64,000 nt of DNA from Microcoleus vaginatus PCC 9802 (lineage in GTDB: Bacteria > Cyanobacteriota > Cyanobacteriia > Cyanobacteriales > Microcoleaceae), in contig CP031740.1 in NCBI GenBank assembly GCA_022701275.1, positions 817,001 through 881,000 of the forward strand, read 5' to 3'. The notes beneath the pieces were generated by a model. It made no database searches, was not told where the DNA came from, and worked only from the letters and a program-made list of their open reading frames with translations. A program made the translations under genes and the position numbers. Positions 37,175-45,442 of the stretch are shown one piece after another. Within the stretch, counting starts at the first letter, position 1, and each line of letters begins with the position of its first letter.

Positions 37175-37735
37175 ATGTATCAGTATTTTTTGATGGTGTT
37201 GTTTGCAATCACCGGAGTATCCTTAGCCAGCAGCGTAAAAATTGTCCGTCAAGGAGATGAGGCTTTAGTTGAAATTTTCGGAAAGTACGATCGCAAGAAA
37301 CTCGAACCTGGTTTGACATTTCTGATTCCCTTTGTCGAAACAGTCGCCTATAAACAAACTCTGCGCGAGCAAATTTTAAACTTGCCACCGCAACCCTGCA
37401 TGACGCGCGATCGCCTTGCCATCACCGTTGAATTTATTGTGTACTGGCGAATAATTGACTTAGAAAAAGCTTCCTACAAGGTGCAGAATCTCAAGGAAGC
37501 GATGTTAAATATGCTGATTCTTTCAATTCGGACTCACATTGCGACATTATCTATGGAGGAACTTTACACGGCTCGCCATGAAATCAATAATGCTTTAGTA
37601 GAGGAGTTGGATACAGCGACAGATCCTTGGGGTGTGAAGTTTACAAGAGTGGAATTGCGCGATTTTGCGATCGGCAGTAAAGTGGTTCAGCCAACATCCA
37701 TTGACCGGAAAGAAGTACAAAAGCTGCGAGCTTAG
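37175..37735 (+). CDS. SPFH (stomatin/prohibitin-like) protein, short form
   Basis: A 186-residue protein: one N-terminal membrane segment (residues 3-20), then an SPFH domain (IVRQGDEALVEIFGKYDRKK, LEPGLTFLIPFVETV, LREQILNLPPQPCMTRDRLA, TLSMEELYTARHEIN). Full stomatins go on for about 130 more residues with a long coiled coil needed for oligomers; here the frame stops shortly after VELRDF with a divergent tail (QPTSIDRKEVQKLRA). It may be a naturally short form or a truncated gene that still pairs with NfeD 130 bases upstream. CAGGAG stands eight bases before the ATG. The spacer to nfeD carries three CAACTGT units in tandem. Confidence 0.82.
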   Translation: MYQYFLMVLFAITGVSLASSVKIVRQGDEALVEIFGKYDRKKLEPGLTFLIPFVETVAYKQTLREQILNLPPQPCMTRDRLAITVEFIVYWRIIDLEKASYKVQNLKEAMLNMLILSIRTHIATLSMEELYTARHEINNALVEELDTATDPWGVKFTRVELRDFAIGSKVVQPTSIDRKEVQKLRA

Positions 37736-37760
37736 AGATTAGTATTCCCTCCTTTTCCTC

Positions 37761-37783
37761 GTTACCAGGCTCTTCCTGGTAAC
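37761..37783. terminator. GTTACCAGG hairpin
   Basis: GTTACCAGG and CCTGGTAAC flank TCTT-rich bases, 25 bases after the SPFH stop. The same hairpin lies at 22636-22658. It may end the nfeD-SPFH transcript but lacks a T-run. Confidence 0.45.
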
Positions 37784-37850
37784 GCAGATCCAAAGGCTCG
37801 GCCTGACTGAATTTAATTCGCATTGTATATACCATTTAAGGAGACAAAAC

Positions 37851-38581
37851 ATGACTAAAGATCAAGAATCAAGTATTAGCAAGGCAGCTTATGGCGGTTG
37901 CGGATGCTTATTGCTTTTAATGGGCATTGGAGTCATTAGCGCGATCGCTCTGCCATCATTTCTTAATACTACCCATAGACCCAGGATTTCCGAAGCAAAA
38001 CAGTATGTTAGCTCGATGAACAAAGCACAGCAAGCCCTATTTATAGAAAAAAGTGCTTTTGGTACTTCTGTTGATGCTTTAGGAATTGGAATTAAAACCG
38101 AGACAACAAATTAGAAGTATGCCATTCGTGCAACTAAGAAAGCAGCATTTAATTATGGAGTATCCAAGGAAAAAGACTTAAAAAGTTATGTCGGCGGTGT
38201 CTTTCTAGTTCCTGCTAAAAACTTTGATCCAAATGCTGCTAAAGAGGAAATAACGTAAGGATTCAGGTATCTGAAACGTAGTCACAGAAGGACTTCTAGA
38301 ATTAAAGCCTTCGCTAAATCAACAGCTTGATTCTCAATAGGTACGAAAATAAAAGCTTTCAGGGTTTCTTAATAAGAATGGATATTTGATGATTATTCGT
38401 TCAAATGGTTACACCGTATAGGTTTTACTGCTTTTCACATGACCTGAATCCTTACGAAATAACTACAACGGACATATTGTGCGTAGCTGATTTTCCCGGT
38501 TCAATTAAACCAGCGGAACCTACCTATGAAAATGGTGAAAGTGCTTGTGGTAAAGGCACAACACAAGTGACCCGATTCTAA
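37851..38581 (+). pseudogene. Pilin_GH gene broken by an in-frame stop and a MITE
   Basis: The start (AAGGAG before the ATG) and first 87 codons are intact: hydrophobic anchor (CGCLLLLMGIGVISAIALPS), then EAKQYVSSMNKAQQALFIEK and GIKTETTN. A TAG at 38112 replaces the Tyr codon of the NYKY motif seen in both relatives. The frame continues (KKAAFNYGVSKEKDLKSYVG, VFLVPAK) to 38254, where a 201-bp element interrupts it. Beyond the element, from 38456, the frame resumes (TTTDILCVADFPGSIKPAEP, TYENGESACGKG) and ends at TAA 38579-38581. Removing the element plus one 8-bp repeat joins the frame exactly. The closest relative is the intact gene at 38684. Confidence 0.9.
38255..38455. mobile_element. 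201-bp MITE with 14-bp TIRs and 8-bp target duplication
   Basis: The ends GTAAGGATTCAGGT (38255-38268) and ACCTGAATCCTTAC (38442-38455) are perfect inverted copies. The flanks GAAATAAC at 38247-38254 and 38456-38463 are a perfect 8-bp direct repeat. The pre-insertion frame of the host pilin gene can be rebuilt, so this is a true insertion. The 173 internal bases have no coding capacity. A full-length IS with the same ends elsewhere in the genome would be the source; an 8-bp duplication occurs in several IS families, so I do not name one. Confidence 0.88.
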
Positions 38582-38595
38582 CTCTACGCAATATA

Positions 38596-38645
38596 ATGGC
38601 AGTCGATTACCCATATCAAATCGGCATTCAATTGAGATTTACCGG
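38596..38645 (+). pseudogene. N-terminal remnant of an AAA-WD40 gene
   Basis: GCAATATAATGGCAGTCGAT followed by TACC.ATATCAAATCGGC is nearly identical to the start of the AAA-WD40 gene at 39222 (GCAATATAATGACAGTCGAT). The match (MAVDYPYQIG against MTVDYQYQIG) ends after about 40 bases. With the pilin pseudogene it shows that the pilin plus AAA-WD40 unit was duplicated in tandem and the first copy decayed. Confidence 0.8.
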
Positions 38646-38683
38646 ACTAAAGTCTTTACTACAAACAGGGAGGATAAAAAACT

Positions 38684-39211
38684 ATGAGTCAACAAAATTC
38701 TAAATCAGCTAGCATTGAATATAATGGTTGTGGATGGTTAGTGCTTTTAATCGTGATTGGAGGATTTTTTTCGGTAGCTGTGCCATCCTTTCAGGTTAAG
38801 CTTAGGAACAACAAGCAATGGGAACCCAGAGATTATATTAGCTTAATCAACAAACGTCAGCAAGCCTATTTTGCCGAAAAAAGTGTTTTTAGCACTTCTG
38901 TTAAGGCTTTAGGAATTCGCATTATTAAAACCGAGACAGAAAATTACAAATATTCCCACCATACAACAAAAAAAGCAACATTTAATTATGGAGTCTCAAA
39001 GCATAAAAATCTTAAAAGCTGTGTCGGTGGAGTTTTTGTAATTCCTGCTACAAAAGGTGAGTCAAATGCTTCTAAAAACAAAAAAACGACCACATCTATA
39101 TTGTGCGGAGCTGATTCTGCTGGTACAATTAAACCACCAGAACCAACTTATCAAAATGGTAAAATTGCTTGTGCTACAGGCACCAGAGAACTGAGACCAA
39201 GTTATGACTAG
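38684..39211 (+). CDS. Pilin_GH (type IV pilin-like G/H) protein
   Basis: A 175-residue protein: short cytoplasmic start, one membrane helix (GWLVLLIVIGGFFSVAVPSF, residues about 15-35), and a Pilin_GH domain with DYISLINKRQQAYFAEK, ETENYKY, KSCVGGVFVIPA and cysteines in SILCGAD and IACATG. GGGAGG stands nine bases before the ATG. The AAA-WD40 gene begins 11 bases after its stop, so both are probably one operon. The membrane helix with the -PSF junction recalls pilins, but there is no G/A-TLxE prepilin site. A decayed twin lies just upstream. Confidence 0.85.
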   Translation: MSQQNSKSASIEYNGCGWLVLLIVIGGFFSVAVPSFQVKLRNNKQWEPRDYISLINKRQQAYFAEKSVFSTSVKALGIRIIKTETENYKYSHHTTKKATFNYGVSKHKNLKSCVGGVFVIPATKGESNASKNKKTTTSILCGADSAGTIKPPEPTYQNGKIACATGTRELRPSYD

Positions 39212-39221
39212 AGGCAATATA

Positions 39222-42056
39222 ATGACAGTCGATTACCAATATCAAATCGGCGGCAGTCTCCCGCAAAATGCACCTACTTATGTAGTGCGACAAGCTGACT
39301 CAGAACTTTATAAAGCCCTCAAAGCCGGAGAGTTTTGTTACGTGCTCAATTCCCGACAAATGGGCAAATCCAGTTTGCTAGTGCGAACTGTACAAAAGCT
39401 CTCGGCTGATGGCATTGCCTGTGCTACGATCGACCTTTCGGACATTGGCAACCAGCAAGTCTCTCTAGATAAGTGGTATGGCGGCGTCGCTTACAAGCTA
39501 TTGTGCAGTTTCAACCTGTTTAACCCAGTCGAGTTTATGACTTGGTGGCGGGAGAGAGAGTTGATGCCGCCGGTGCAGCGCTTAGGAGAGTTAATTGAAG
39601 AGTTGCTGCTGGTCAAAATTTCTCAAAACCTGGTCATTTTTATTGATGAAATTGATAGCGTTCTGAGTTTCCAAGAACCGCTAGACGATTTTTTTGCATT
39701 AATTAGATGTTGCTACAATAAACGCGCTCACAATTCAGAATACCAGCGCATTACATTTGCTTTGCTGGGAGTAGCTACGCCATCGGATTTAATTAGCGAT
39801 GCAACTCGCACGCCCTTTAATATCGGTTTAGCTATTGAATTGCAGGGTTTTAAGTTACAGGAAGCTCTGCCTTTAGCAAAAGGGTTTGAGGGAAAAGTAG
39901 ACAATCCTCAAGAGGTTTTAAAAGAGATTTTGGACTGGACTGGAGGGCAGCCCTTTCTGACTCAAAAGCTTTGCAAGCTGATTCTGCACCATGTAAAAAG
40001 CTTAGCTTCGGCGTCTATTATATCAGACTCAACGGATGAAACCACAACTAAAAATTTTACTACTAATCAATTATTAATTAGCGAGATAGTGCAATCTCAT
40101 ATTATTGATAATTGGGAATCGTCCGATGAACCAGTACACATCAAAACAATTCGCGATCGCCTTCTCAGAAGTCAGCACCACGCCAGTAGGTTATTAGGAC
40201 TATATCAAAAAATATTGCCACCCTGCGATTCCCCCCAACCCCCCTTAATCTGGGGCGAGAAAATGTCAGAATTACCCTTGTTAAAGGGGGGTGGAGGAAT
40301 CTGGGCGGATGATACTCCCGAACAAACAGAATTGCGGCTCAGCGGATTAGTAGTAAAACGAGCCGGAAAATTAACCGTATCCAACCGCATTTACGCAGCT
40401 ATATTCAGCCATAGCTGGGTAGAAAAAGCACTCGGCGACTTGCGCCCCTATGCTGAATCCCTAACAGCATGGATAGCTACAAATTGTCAAGACGAATCTC
40501 GCTTGTTGCGCGGTCAAGCACTCGAAGATGCCCGACAGTGGGCGGCAAATAAAAGCTTGAGTACCCAAGATTATCAATTTTTAGGTGCGAGTCAAGAAGC
40601 GGAATTTGCAAAATTGCGCGATCGCGAAAAACAAACTCAAACTGAAATTGAACAACTGCGCCGCGAAAAAAAGTTACTAGAGGAACTAAGCGAAGCACAA
40701 AAGCAGAAAAAAGCGATTGCAGTTAAACTTTGGCGCGAGCAACAACTGAGAGTGCAAACAGTTACAGGAGCCGCAGCCATATTAATATCAATCCTGATAG
40801 TAGCTTTTTGGGTTAAACCGTCAATCGAAGAAAGAAACAACAAAATTCTCACTCTCAGTTTGCTATCAGAAACGCTATTTGCTGCCGATAAAAAAGAGGA
40901 AGCTCTGCTAGAAAGCATTAGAGCTGTTACAGAAATGAAACGATCGCTCGGAGTGAGTTCAGATATTCAGATGCGAGTGGCGATCGCCCTCGAACAGGCA
41001 GTTTACAACTTTCGGGAACGCCGCCGCTTGCAGACTCAAGCCAGTACCCTTGCTTTCGCGAGTTTCAGTCCCGACAGTCAAACAATTGTGACTGCTACCG
41101 ATGATAATTATATCAAACTTTGGCAAAATAATGGAACTTTGCAAGCAACATTGACAGGCCATACTGATAAAATTAGGATGGCTATTTTCAGTCCTAGCGG
41201 TCAGATACTTGTCTCGGCAAGCGACGACCAAACTGTCAAAATTTGGCAAAGAGATGGCAAATTGATTCAGGATTTAAAAGGACACCGCAGTCAAATAACA
41301 AGCGTTTCTTTGAGTCCAAATGGTAAAATTATTGCTTCAGCCAGTGCCGAGGGAACAGTTAAAATATGGAAAATCAACGGTGAAGAATTGTCAAGCTTTA
41401 AAGTGGAGCGAGGTTGGATAACCAGCACGAGTTTTAGCCCAGACGGTCAGATAATTGCTGCGGCTGGCACTGATGGCACTGTTAAACTTTGGAGTTTGAG
41501 AAAGGTTGCGGAAAAAATGCAAAAACAGCAGTCAATCGAAGCCAGCACCGATATCAAATTGCTCCGAACTTTACAGATTGAAAGTGATAAAATTATGAGT
41601 GTAACTTTCAGTCCCGACGGAGCAAAGCTGGCCACTGCAAGTGCTGGGGGAACTGCGAGAATTTGGAGCAAAGACGGCACACCGCTAAGTATTTTAAAGC
41701 ATACAAGTGGATTGACAAATATCAGCTTTAGTCCCGACAGTCAAATGTTGCTATCTGCAAGCACAGACAAAATGGTGAGGCTGTGGAATATTGACGGTAC
41801 GTTGCTCCAAACTTTAAAAGGTAACAAGGATGCTGTTTGGAGTGCGAGTTTTAGTCCAGACGGCAAGGCGATCGCTAGTGCTAGTGCTGATGGTACGGTG
41901 ATGCTGTGGAATTTTAATCTTGACGATTTGTTGCTGCAGGGTTGCGATGGAGCCCGCAATTATTTGCAGACAAATCCGATCGCAAATCACAACAATCGCC
42001 ACCTCTGCGACGGGATTGGAACTAAGTCGGAACTCACGCAAAAAAAACCGGGTTAA
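39222..42056 (+). CDS. AAA-like ATPase with membrane segment and WD40 repeats
   Basis: A 944-residue protein in the style of cyanobacterial STAND proteins. The PF14516 AAA-like domain fills about residues 1-330 (LNSRQMGKSSLLVRTVQ, Walker B LVIFIDEIDSVL). A coiled-coil stretch (about 465-515) precedes a membrane helix (VTGAAAILISILIVAFWV). The last 330 residues hold about seven WD40 blades (FSPDSQTIVTATDDNYIKLW, FSPSGQILVSASDDQTVKIW and so on). WD40 blades usually sense a ligand and trigger the ATPase. A 75-bp palindromic repeat is inserted in frame near residue 336-360. The ATG at 39222 follows AGAGG by seven bases; an ATG six codons earlier overlaps the pilin stop. Confidence 0.85.
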   Translation: MTVDYQYQIGGSLPQNAPTYVVRQADSELYKALKAGEFCYVLNSRQMGKSSLLVRTVQKLSADGIACATIDLSDIGNQQVSLDKWYGGVAYKLLCSFNLFNPVEFMTWWRERELMPPVQRLGELIEELLLVKISQNLVIFIDEIDSVLSFQEPLDDFFALIRCCYNKRAHNSEYQRITFALLGVATPSDLISDATRTPFNIGLAIELQGFKLQEALPLAKGFEGKVDNPQEVLKEILDWTGGQPFLTQKLCKLILHHVKSLASASIISDSTDETTTKNFTTNQLLISEIVQSHIIDNWESSDEPVHIKTIRDRLLRSQHHASRLLGLYQKILPPCDSPQPPLIWGEKMSELPLLKGGGGIWADDTPEQTELRLSGLVVKRAGKLTVSNRIYAAIFSHSWVEKALGDLRPYAESLTAWIATNCQDESRLLRGQALEDARQWAANKSLSTQDYQFLGASQEAEFAKLRDREKQTQTEIEQLRREKKLLEELSEAQKQKKAIAVKLWREQQLRVQTVTGAAAILISILIVAFWVKPSIEERNNKILTLSLLSETLFAADKKEEALLESIRAVTEMKRSLGVSSDIQMRVAIALEQAVYNFRERRRLQTQASTLAFASFSPDSQTIVTATDDNYIKLWQNNGTLQATLTGHTDKIRMAIFSPSGQILVSASDDQTVKIWQRDGKLIQDLKGHRSQITSVSLSPNGKIIASASAEGTVKIWKINGEELSSFKVERGWITSTSFSPDGQIIAAAGTDGTVKLWSLRKVAEKMQKQQSIEASTDIKLLRTLQIESDKIMSVTFSPDGAKLATASAGGTARIWSKDGTPLSILKHTSGLTNISFSPDSQMLLSASTDKMVRLWNIDGTLLQTLKGNKDAVWSASFSPDGKAIASASADGTVMLWNFNLDDLLLQGCDGARNYLQTNPIANHNNRHLCDGIGTKSELTQKKPG
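40227..40301. repeat. 75-bp palindromic repeat inserted in frame in a coding region
   Basis: Left arm GATTCCCCCCAACCCCCCTT, right arm AAGGGGGGTGGAGGAATC: inverted copies with one gap. The length of 75 bases is exactly 25 codons, so the reading frame is kept. The encoded segment (DSPQPPLIWGEKMSELPLLK then GGGGIW) is unlike an AAA or WD40 domain. The same G/C-run type of repeat is otherwise intergenic (34260-34480). Confidence 0.7.
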
Positions 42057-42129
42057 GAGTCAAAATGTTGAGTTTGGCAGCAAACTATCTAGGCAGAAAC
42101 TGGCTTTTTGACCAAGAATTTCTTGATGG

Positions 42130-42250
42130 TACAAGCCCCCGGATTTATCCGTGGAATCAATCCAAAATCGAAAATCGAAAATCCTCAAGCCCCCGCATTT
42201 ATCCGTGGGGTCGCCTCTAAAATCGAAAATCGAAAATCTAAAATCGATTG
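42130..42250. repeat. Tandem composite repeat: CCCCCG-ATTTATCCGTGG plus AAAATCG units
   Basis: Two copies of a unit of about 55 bases: CAAGCCCCCGGATTTATCC at 42131 and CAAGCCCCCGCATTTATCC at 42186, each followed by GTGG and three AAAATCG/AAAATCT heptamers. A relative stands at 831-885. Non-coding. Confidence 0.65.
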
Positions 42251-42321
42251 ACCGCCCCTGCATCTAGGGCTGATATGGTTAAAATTGGTAGCAGCTAATA
42301 GGTAATAGGTCAGCCCGATCG

Positions 42322-43380
42322 GTGTATTCAACTCTAGAACAAAAGTACCAGCGCCTGCAAAAAGACTTAAGAAACGGAGTCATCGCCCTTGGCGGCATTG
42401 TATGCACGGGTACTCTCTGGTATCGGCTGGTGGAAAAATGGTCTTTGCTCGATGCCGCTTACATGACAGTCTTTACCCTAGCAACTGTGGGCTACGGTGA
42501 ACTTCACCCCCTCGGCAAACGCGGGCGAATGTTTACCATAGGCCTGATTTTGATGGGCGTGATTGTGATTGGTTTCATCGTCAACCGCTTTACAGAAGCG
42601 CTGATTGAAGGATATTTTCAAGAAGGAGCAAGAATTAGGCAGCAGCGACGATTGGTAGATTCTTTGATCGGGCATTACATTCTCTGCGGTTTTGGGCGCA
42701 CAGGCCGCCAAATTGCCTTGGAATTTCAGGCCGAATGTATCTCTTTTGTGGTGATAGATTCGGCGGTACAGTCGGTTGAGGCAGCTTTGACGCTCGGATA
42801 CACCGCTGTCCAAGGAGACGCGACTCTGGACGAAACTTTGGTGAATGTGGGGATCGATCGCGCAATTTGCATAGTAGCAGCTTTGCCTTCGGACGCCGAG
42901 AATTTATACACTGTCATGTCAGCGAAAACTCTGAATCCGAAGGTACGGGCGATCGCCCGCGCCACCACAGAAGAAGCTGTAAAGAAGTTGCAGCGGGGCG
43001 GCGCCGATGCCGTCGTATCCCCCTACATTACCGGGGGAAAACGCATGGCGGCGGCGGCTTTGCGGCCTCAAGTTATGGATTTTTTAGACGGTGTTTTGAC
43101 CGGGACTGATAGTTCTTTTTACATGGAAGAATTTCTGGTCGATCCCAATAGTTGTGTCTACGTCGGGCAAACTTTGAGAAATGCCAAGTTGCGATCGCAA
43201 TCGGGGGCCTTGGTTTTAGCGGTGCGGCGCGCTGGCGGGAATTTGATTGTGGGGCCTACTGGAGAAACTGCGATCGAAGGAGGAGATATGCTGATTTGTT
43301 TGGGTACTGCGGAACAACTGCGAACTCTCAATCAAATCCTCAGTCCCCTGAGTTTTCGCCTCCCCCGGCCCCCGAACTAA
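42322..43380 (+). CDS. Potassium channel protein with TrkA-N/C (RCK) domains
   Basis: A 352-residue ion channel. Residues 18-100 hold two membrane helices around a pore loop with the K+ filter TVGYGE (residues 54-59), then an RCK domain with the nucleotide-binding GFGRTG near 119-124 and DATLDETL, and a TrkA-C domain (about 240-330) with LRNAKLRSQSGALVLAVRR. This is the MthK-like architecture: a tetrameric K+ channel gated by a cytoplasmic ligand ring. Start is GTG at 42322 with no strong ribosome site. Confidence 0.9.
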   Translation: MYSTLEQKYQRLQKDLRNGVIALGGIVCTGTLWYRLVEKWSLLDAAYMTVFTLATVGYGELHPLGKRGRMFTIGLILMGVIVIGFIVNRFTEALIEGYFQEGARIRQQRRLVDSLIGHYILCGFGRTGRQIALEFQAECISFVVIDSAVQSVEAALTLGYTAVQGDATLDETLVNVGIDRAICIVAALPSDAENLYTVMSAKTLNPKVRAIARATTEEAVKKLQRGGADAVVSPYITGGKRMAAAALRPQVMDFLDGVLTGTDSSFYMEEFLVDPNSCVYVGQTLRNAKLRSQSGALVLAVRRAGGNLIVGPTGETAIEGGDMLICLGTAEQLRTLNQILSPLSFRLPRPPN

Positions 43381-43687
43381 TACGATGTCAAGTTTGTAGC
43401 CAGGAATGCAAGTCCTCTCTCGATCAATGGTTTCCATAACAATTGACACTCGATGGGGTAAACGCACGGGGATTCTTTAACCTGGACTTCCCCCCTACAA
43501 ATGTACTAACAGTCCTCAAACTCTTACTCCACAAAAAATACAAGTGTTGATCTGAAAATTTGTACCCATTTATAAGCAATAGCTGACGCAGGCGATCGCG
43601 ATCCTCTGTTGTAGATTCAATAGACATCTCCCAAATAGTGACATTATGTGGTCAAAGAACATAAGAGACATTTTTTTACACAGAAAC
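43381..43687. other. Intergenic region with IS end remnant
   Basis: 43444-43475 (TGACACTCGATGGGGTAAAC then GCACGGGGATTCT) resembles the IS200/IS605-type end at 33989. An open frame on the minus strand from 43627 has no family match and ends inside this remnant; I do not call it a gene. Confidence 0.4.
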
Positions 43688-43819
43688 ATGAGCGACATCC
43701 TGAATCATATTGAAGAGAACCAGAAAGAAACACAGCGATTAATTGGTCGGGAATAGGAACAGTTACAACAATTGCTCCCAGAAGTAAGGCGGATTTTGAC
43801 CCGTTACTGGAAAGAATAA
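43688..43819 (+). pseudogene. Decayed short coding remnant, possibly transposase N-terminus
   Basis: ATG-started frame SDILNHIEENQKETQRLIGR followed by an in-frame TAG at 43754 and then EQLQQLLPEVRRILTRYWKE. The (ENxKETQRLxGxxYEQLQQL) pattern recalls the first residues of a cyanobacterial IS5-like DDE transposase. It is only 43 codons and the identity is a guess from memory of that motif. Confidence 0.35.
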
Positions 43820-44179
43820 TTTTTAAGGGCGACCGCCCTTTATTGGCCCCAGTGCGATTGCTCTTAAATTATCAAAAATATTAGGCTTAATTCTCCACCC
43901 AATCACTTAAAAACTCCAGACTAAGGGTGCTAAATATCGAATCGAATTAACGCGGCGGTGTTTGCGAGACTTGGGGGTATTATAGAGAGAATTATAACGG
44001 TCTGTACTTACTTACTCAAGAATTGAGAGAATTGGTGGTATAATTCGCGCTCGCGGGCTTCTCTAACCTCAGACAGAAGCAAGACCGATGCAGAAATACG
44101 TCCTAAGAGTTTTGCGATCGCCCCTAGCGTCAGGTACGATTCTTGTTAATTATTGCGCTCAGTTCAGGAGAAAAAATTT

Positions 44180-44527
44180 ATGCCAGATATGTCCGGTCAA
44201 GACCCCTCGGAAATTAAAATGGCGACGGTTCATGAAGAAGAAAAAGGCGCAACGTTTAGCGGTACGGTCATCCTTGCTATCGATGTTGAGGGTAGTGGGG
44301 AAGTCGTTTTCTTCAGAGACTTTTTGATTGAACATTATAAAGGCGAACTTACCGCTTATCTGGCAACAGATGGCAATATAACGAAAAGCATTGATTTAGG
44401 CGAACTTAAGCATAAGAGCGGCAGCTTTAAGCTGCCAATTCCGCTGGGGACGGATACATCACCCTACAATACCGTCGTGCTGCGCGACGAAAAAAGCAAG
44501 AAAAAAGTTGTGACGATCGAGCTGTAA
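44180..44527 (+). CDS. Small cytoplasmic DM13-like domain protein
   Basis: A 115-residue protein without signal peptide. The region from residue 35 on (FFRDFLIEHYKGELTAYLAT, then SIDLGELKHKSGSFKLPIPL and YNTVVLRD) follows the DM13 pattern: an exposed strand, a LxVYLS-like strand, LGxLK, and SxYxxVVxxx. DM13 domains are thought to have a redox or cytochrome-like role in extracellular proteins; the usual cysteine is missing here, so the function is open. CAGGAG lies nine bases before the ATG. The preceding 360 bases hold no gene. Confidence 0.55.
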   Translation: MPDMSGQDPSEIKMATVHEEEKGATFSGTVILAIDVEGSGEVVFFRDFLIEHYKGELTAYLATDGNITKSIDLGELKHKSGSFKLPIPLGTDTSPYNTVVLRDEKSKKKVVTIEL

Positions 44528-44677
44528 AATTTGCAATTTAGCTCGTAGTTCAGCCAAATTCGTTAGCGCAGCCCTCGAAGAGGATCGCCCTTTTTTTCCT
44601 GAAGTGCGATCGCTCTTAAATTAAGGTGCGTCACTTTCGATCGAACAGTTCAGTTGTAAAGTGATGCACCCTAATTT

Positions 44678-45235
44678 TTAAAATGGAATCGGATCGTAAT
44701 CGGGATTTTCCGGCTCGTTAGGCGAACTCGACTGGCGATCGGACTCAGAATTTGAAGACTGATGCGAGTTCCAATCCGAACTAGACGTGCGGTTAGCGCC
44801 ACCTGGGGCGCTGTTAGAACTGCGGCCTCGCGAACTCATGGGAACCACATTGCTTGGCACATTAGCCGGCGCGCTGTCGCGAATTTGAGCCGGTTCCGGG
44901 GCGGTTCTAGTTGGGGGCTCCGAACTCATTGCATCAGCCCCGACACTGTAAATCCTTTGAGCTGTCAGTTCAGCGCGCTTTTCTTTAATACCATCTCTTT
45001 CGATCGTATTCATGCTCAGCCGTCCCTCAATAATCACGCGATCGCCCTCATGATATTTCTCGTGAATTTCTTGAGCAAAATTTCCCCATCCTATCACTTT
45101 CAAATGTTCGGGCGGATCTTCTGGTTTTGGGCCGGGAAACTGCACCAACATCTCAGCGATTTGAAGTTGATTGTCAGGAGTATAACGGAGTTGCGGTTGT
45201 TGAATTATTTCCGCCATCAAAATGCAGCTATTCAT
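44678..45235 (-). CDS. ssb: Single-stranded DNA-binding protein, Ycf41-like
   Basis: A 185-residue protein. Residues 1-100 are an OB-fold (NSCILMAEIIQQPQLRYTPD, HLKVIGWGNFAQEI, GDRVIIEGRLSMNTIERDG), the version found in Ycf41 and thylakoid-associated SSB of cyanobacteria rather than the main SSB. A Ser/Asn/Pro-rich linker follows (about 105-175). The C-terminus PDYDPIPF resembles the acidic DDDIPF tail that binds replication and repair partners in classical SSB. Upstream lies a GGAAGAA array. Confidence 0.85.
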   Translation of the reverse strand: MNSCILMAEIIQQPQLRYTPDNQLQIAEMLVQFPGPKPEDPPEHLKVIGWGNFAQEIHEKYHEGDRVIIEGRLSMNTIERDGIKEKRAELTAQRIYSVGADAMSSEPPTRTAPEPAQIRDSAPANVPSNVVPMSSRGRSSNSAPGGANRTSSSDWNSHQSSNSESDRQSSSPNEPENPDYDPIPF

Positions 45236-45268
45236 CTGTTATCTGTGCGTAATTGGGAATTGGATGTT

Positions 45269-45319
45269 GAAGGAAGAAGGAAGAAGGAAGAAGGAAGAAG
45301 GAAGAAGGAAGAAGGAAGA
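45269..45319. repeat. GGAAGAA heptamer array
   Basis: Seven near-perfect AGGAAGA units in tandem, 34 bases upstream of the SSB start. Same unit as at 11230 and 21465. Confidence 0.75.
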
Positions 45320-45442
45320 AATAGCTATCCGTGTACCGATGACTTGTTCGTCTTGCTTTGGGGAATTGGCAATTGCCAATTGGTAATTGGTAATTACTGA
45401 TTTTTCTGCGCCCGATCCCTATTAGTTGTCGCCGATGACGGA

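Noticed and set aside
43424-43627. Minus-strand frame of 67 codons
   Set aside because: It runs into the IS200/IS605-like end remnant and resembles no family; likely chance.
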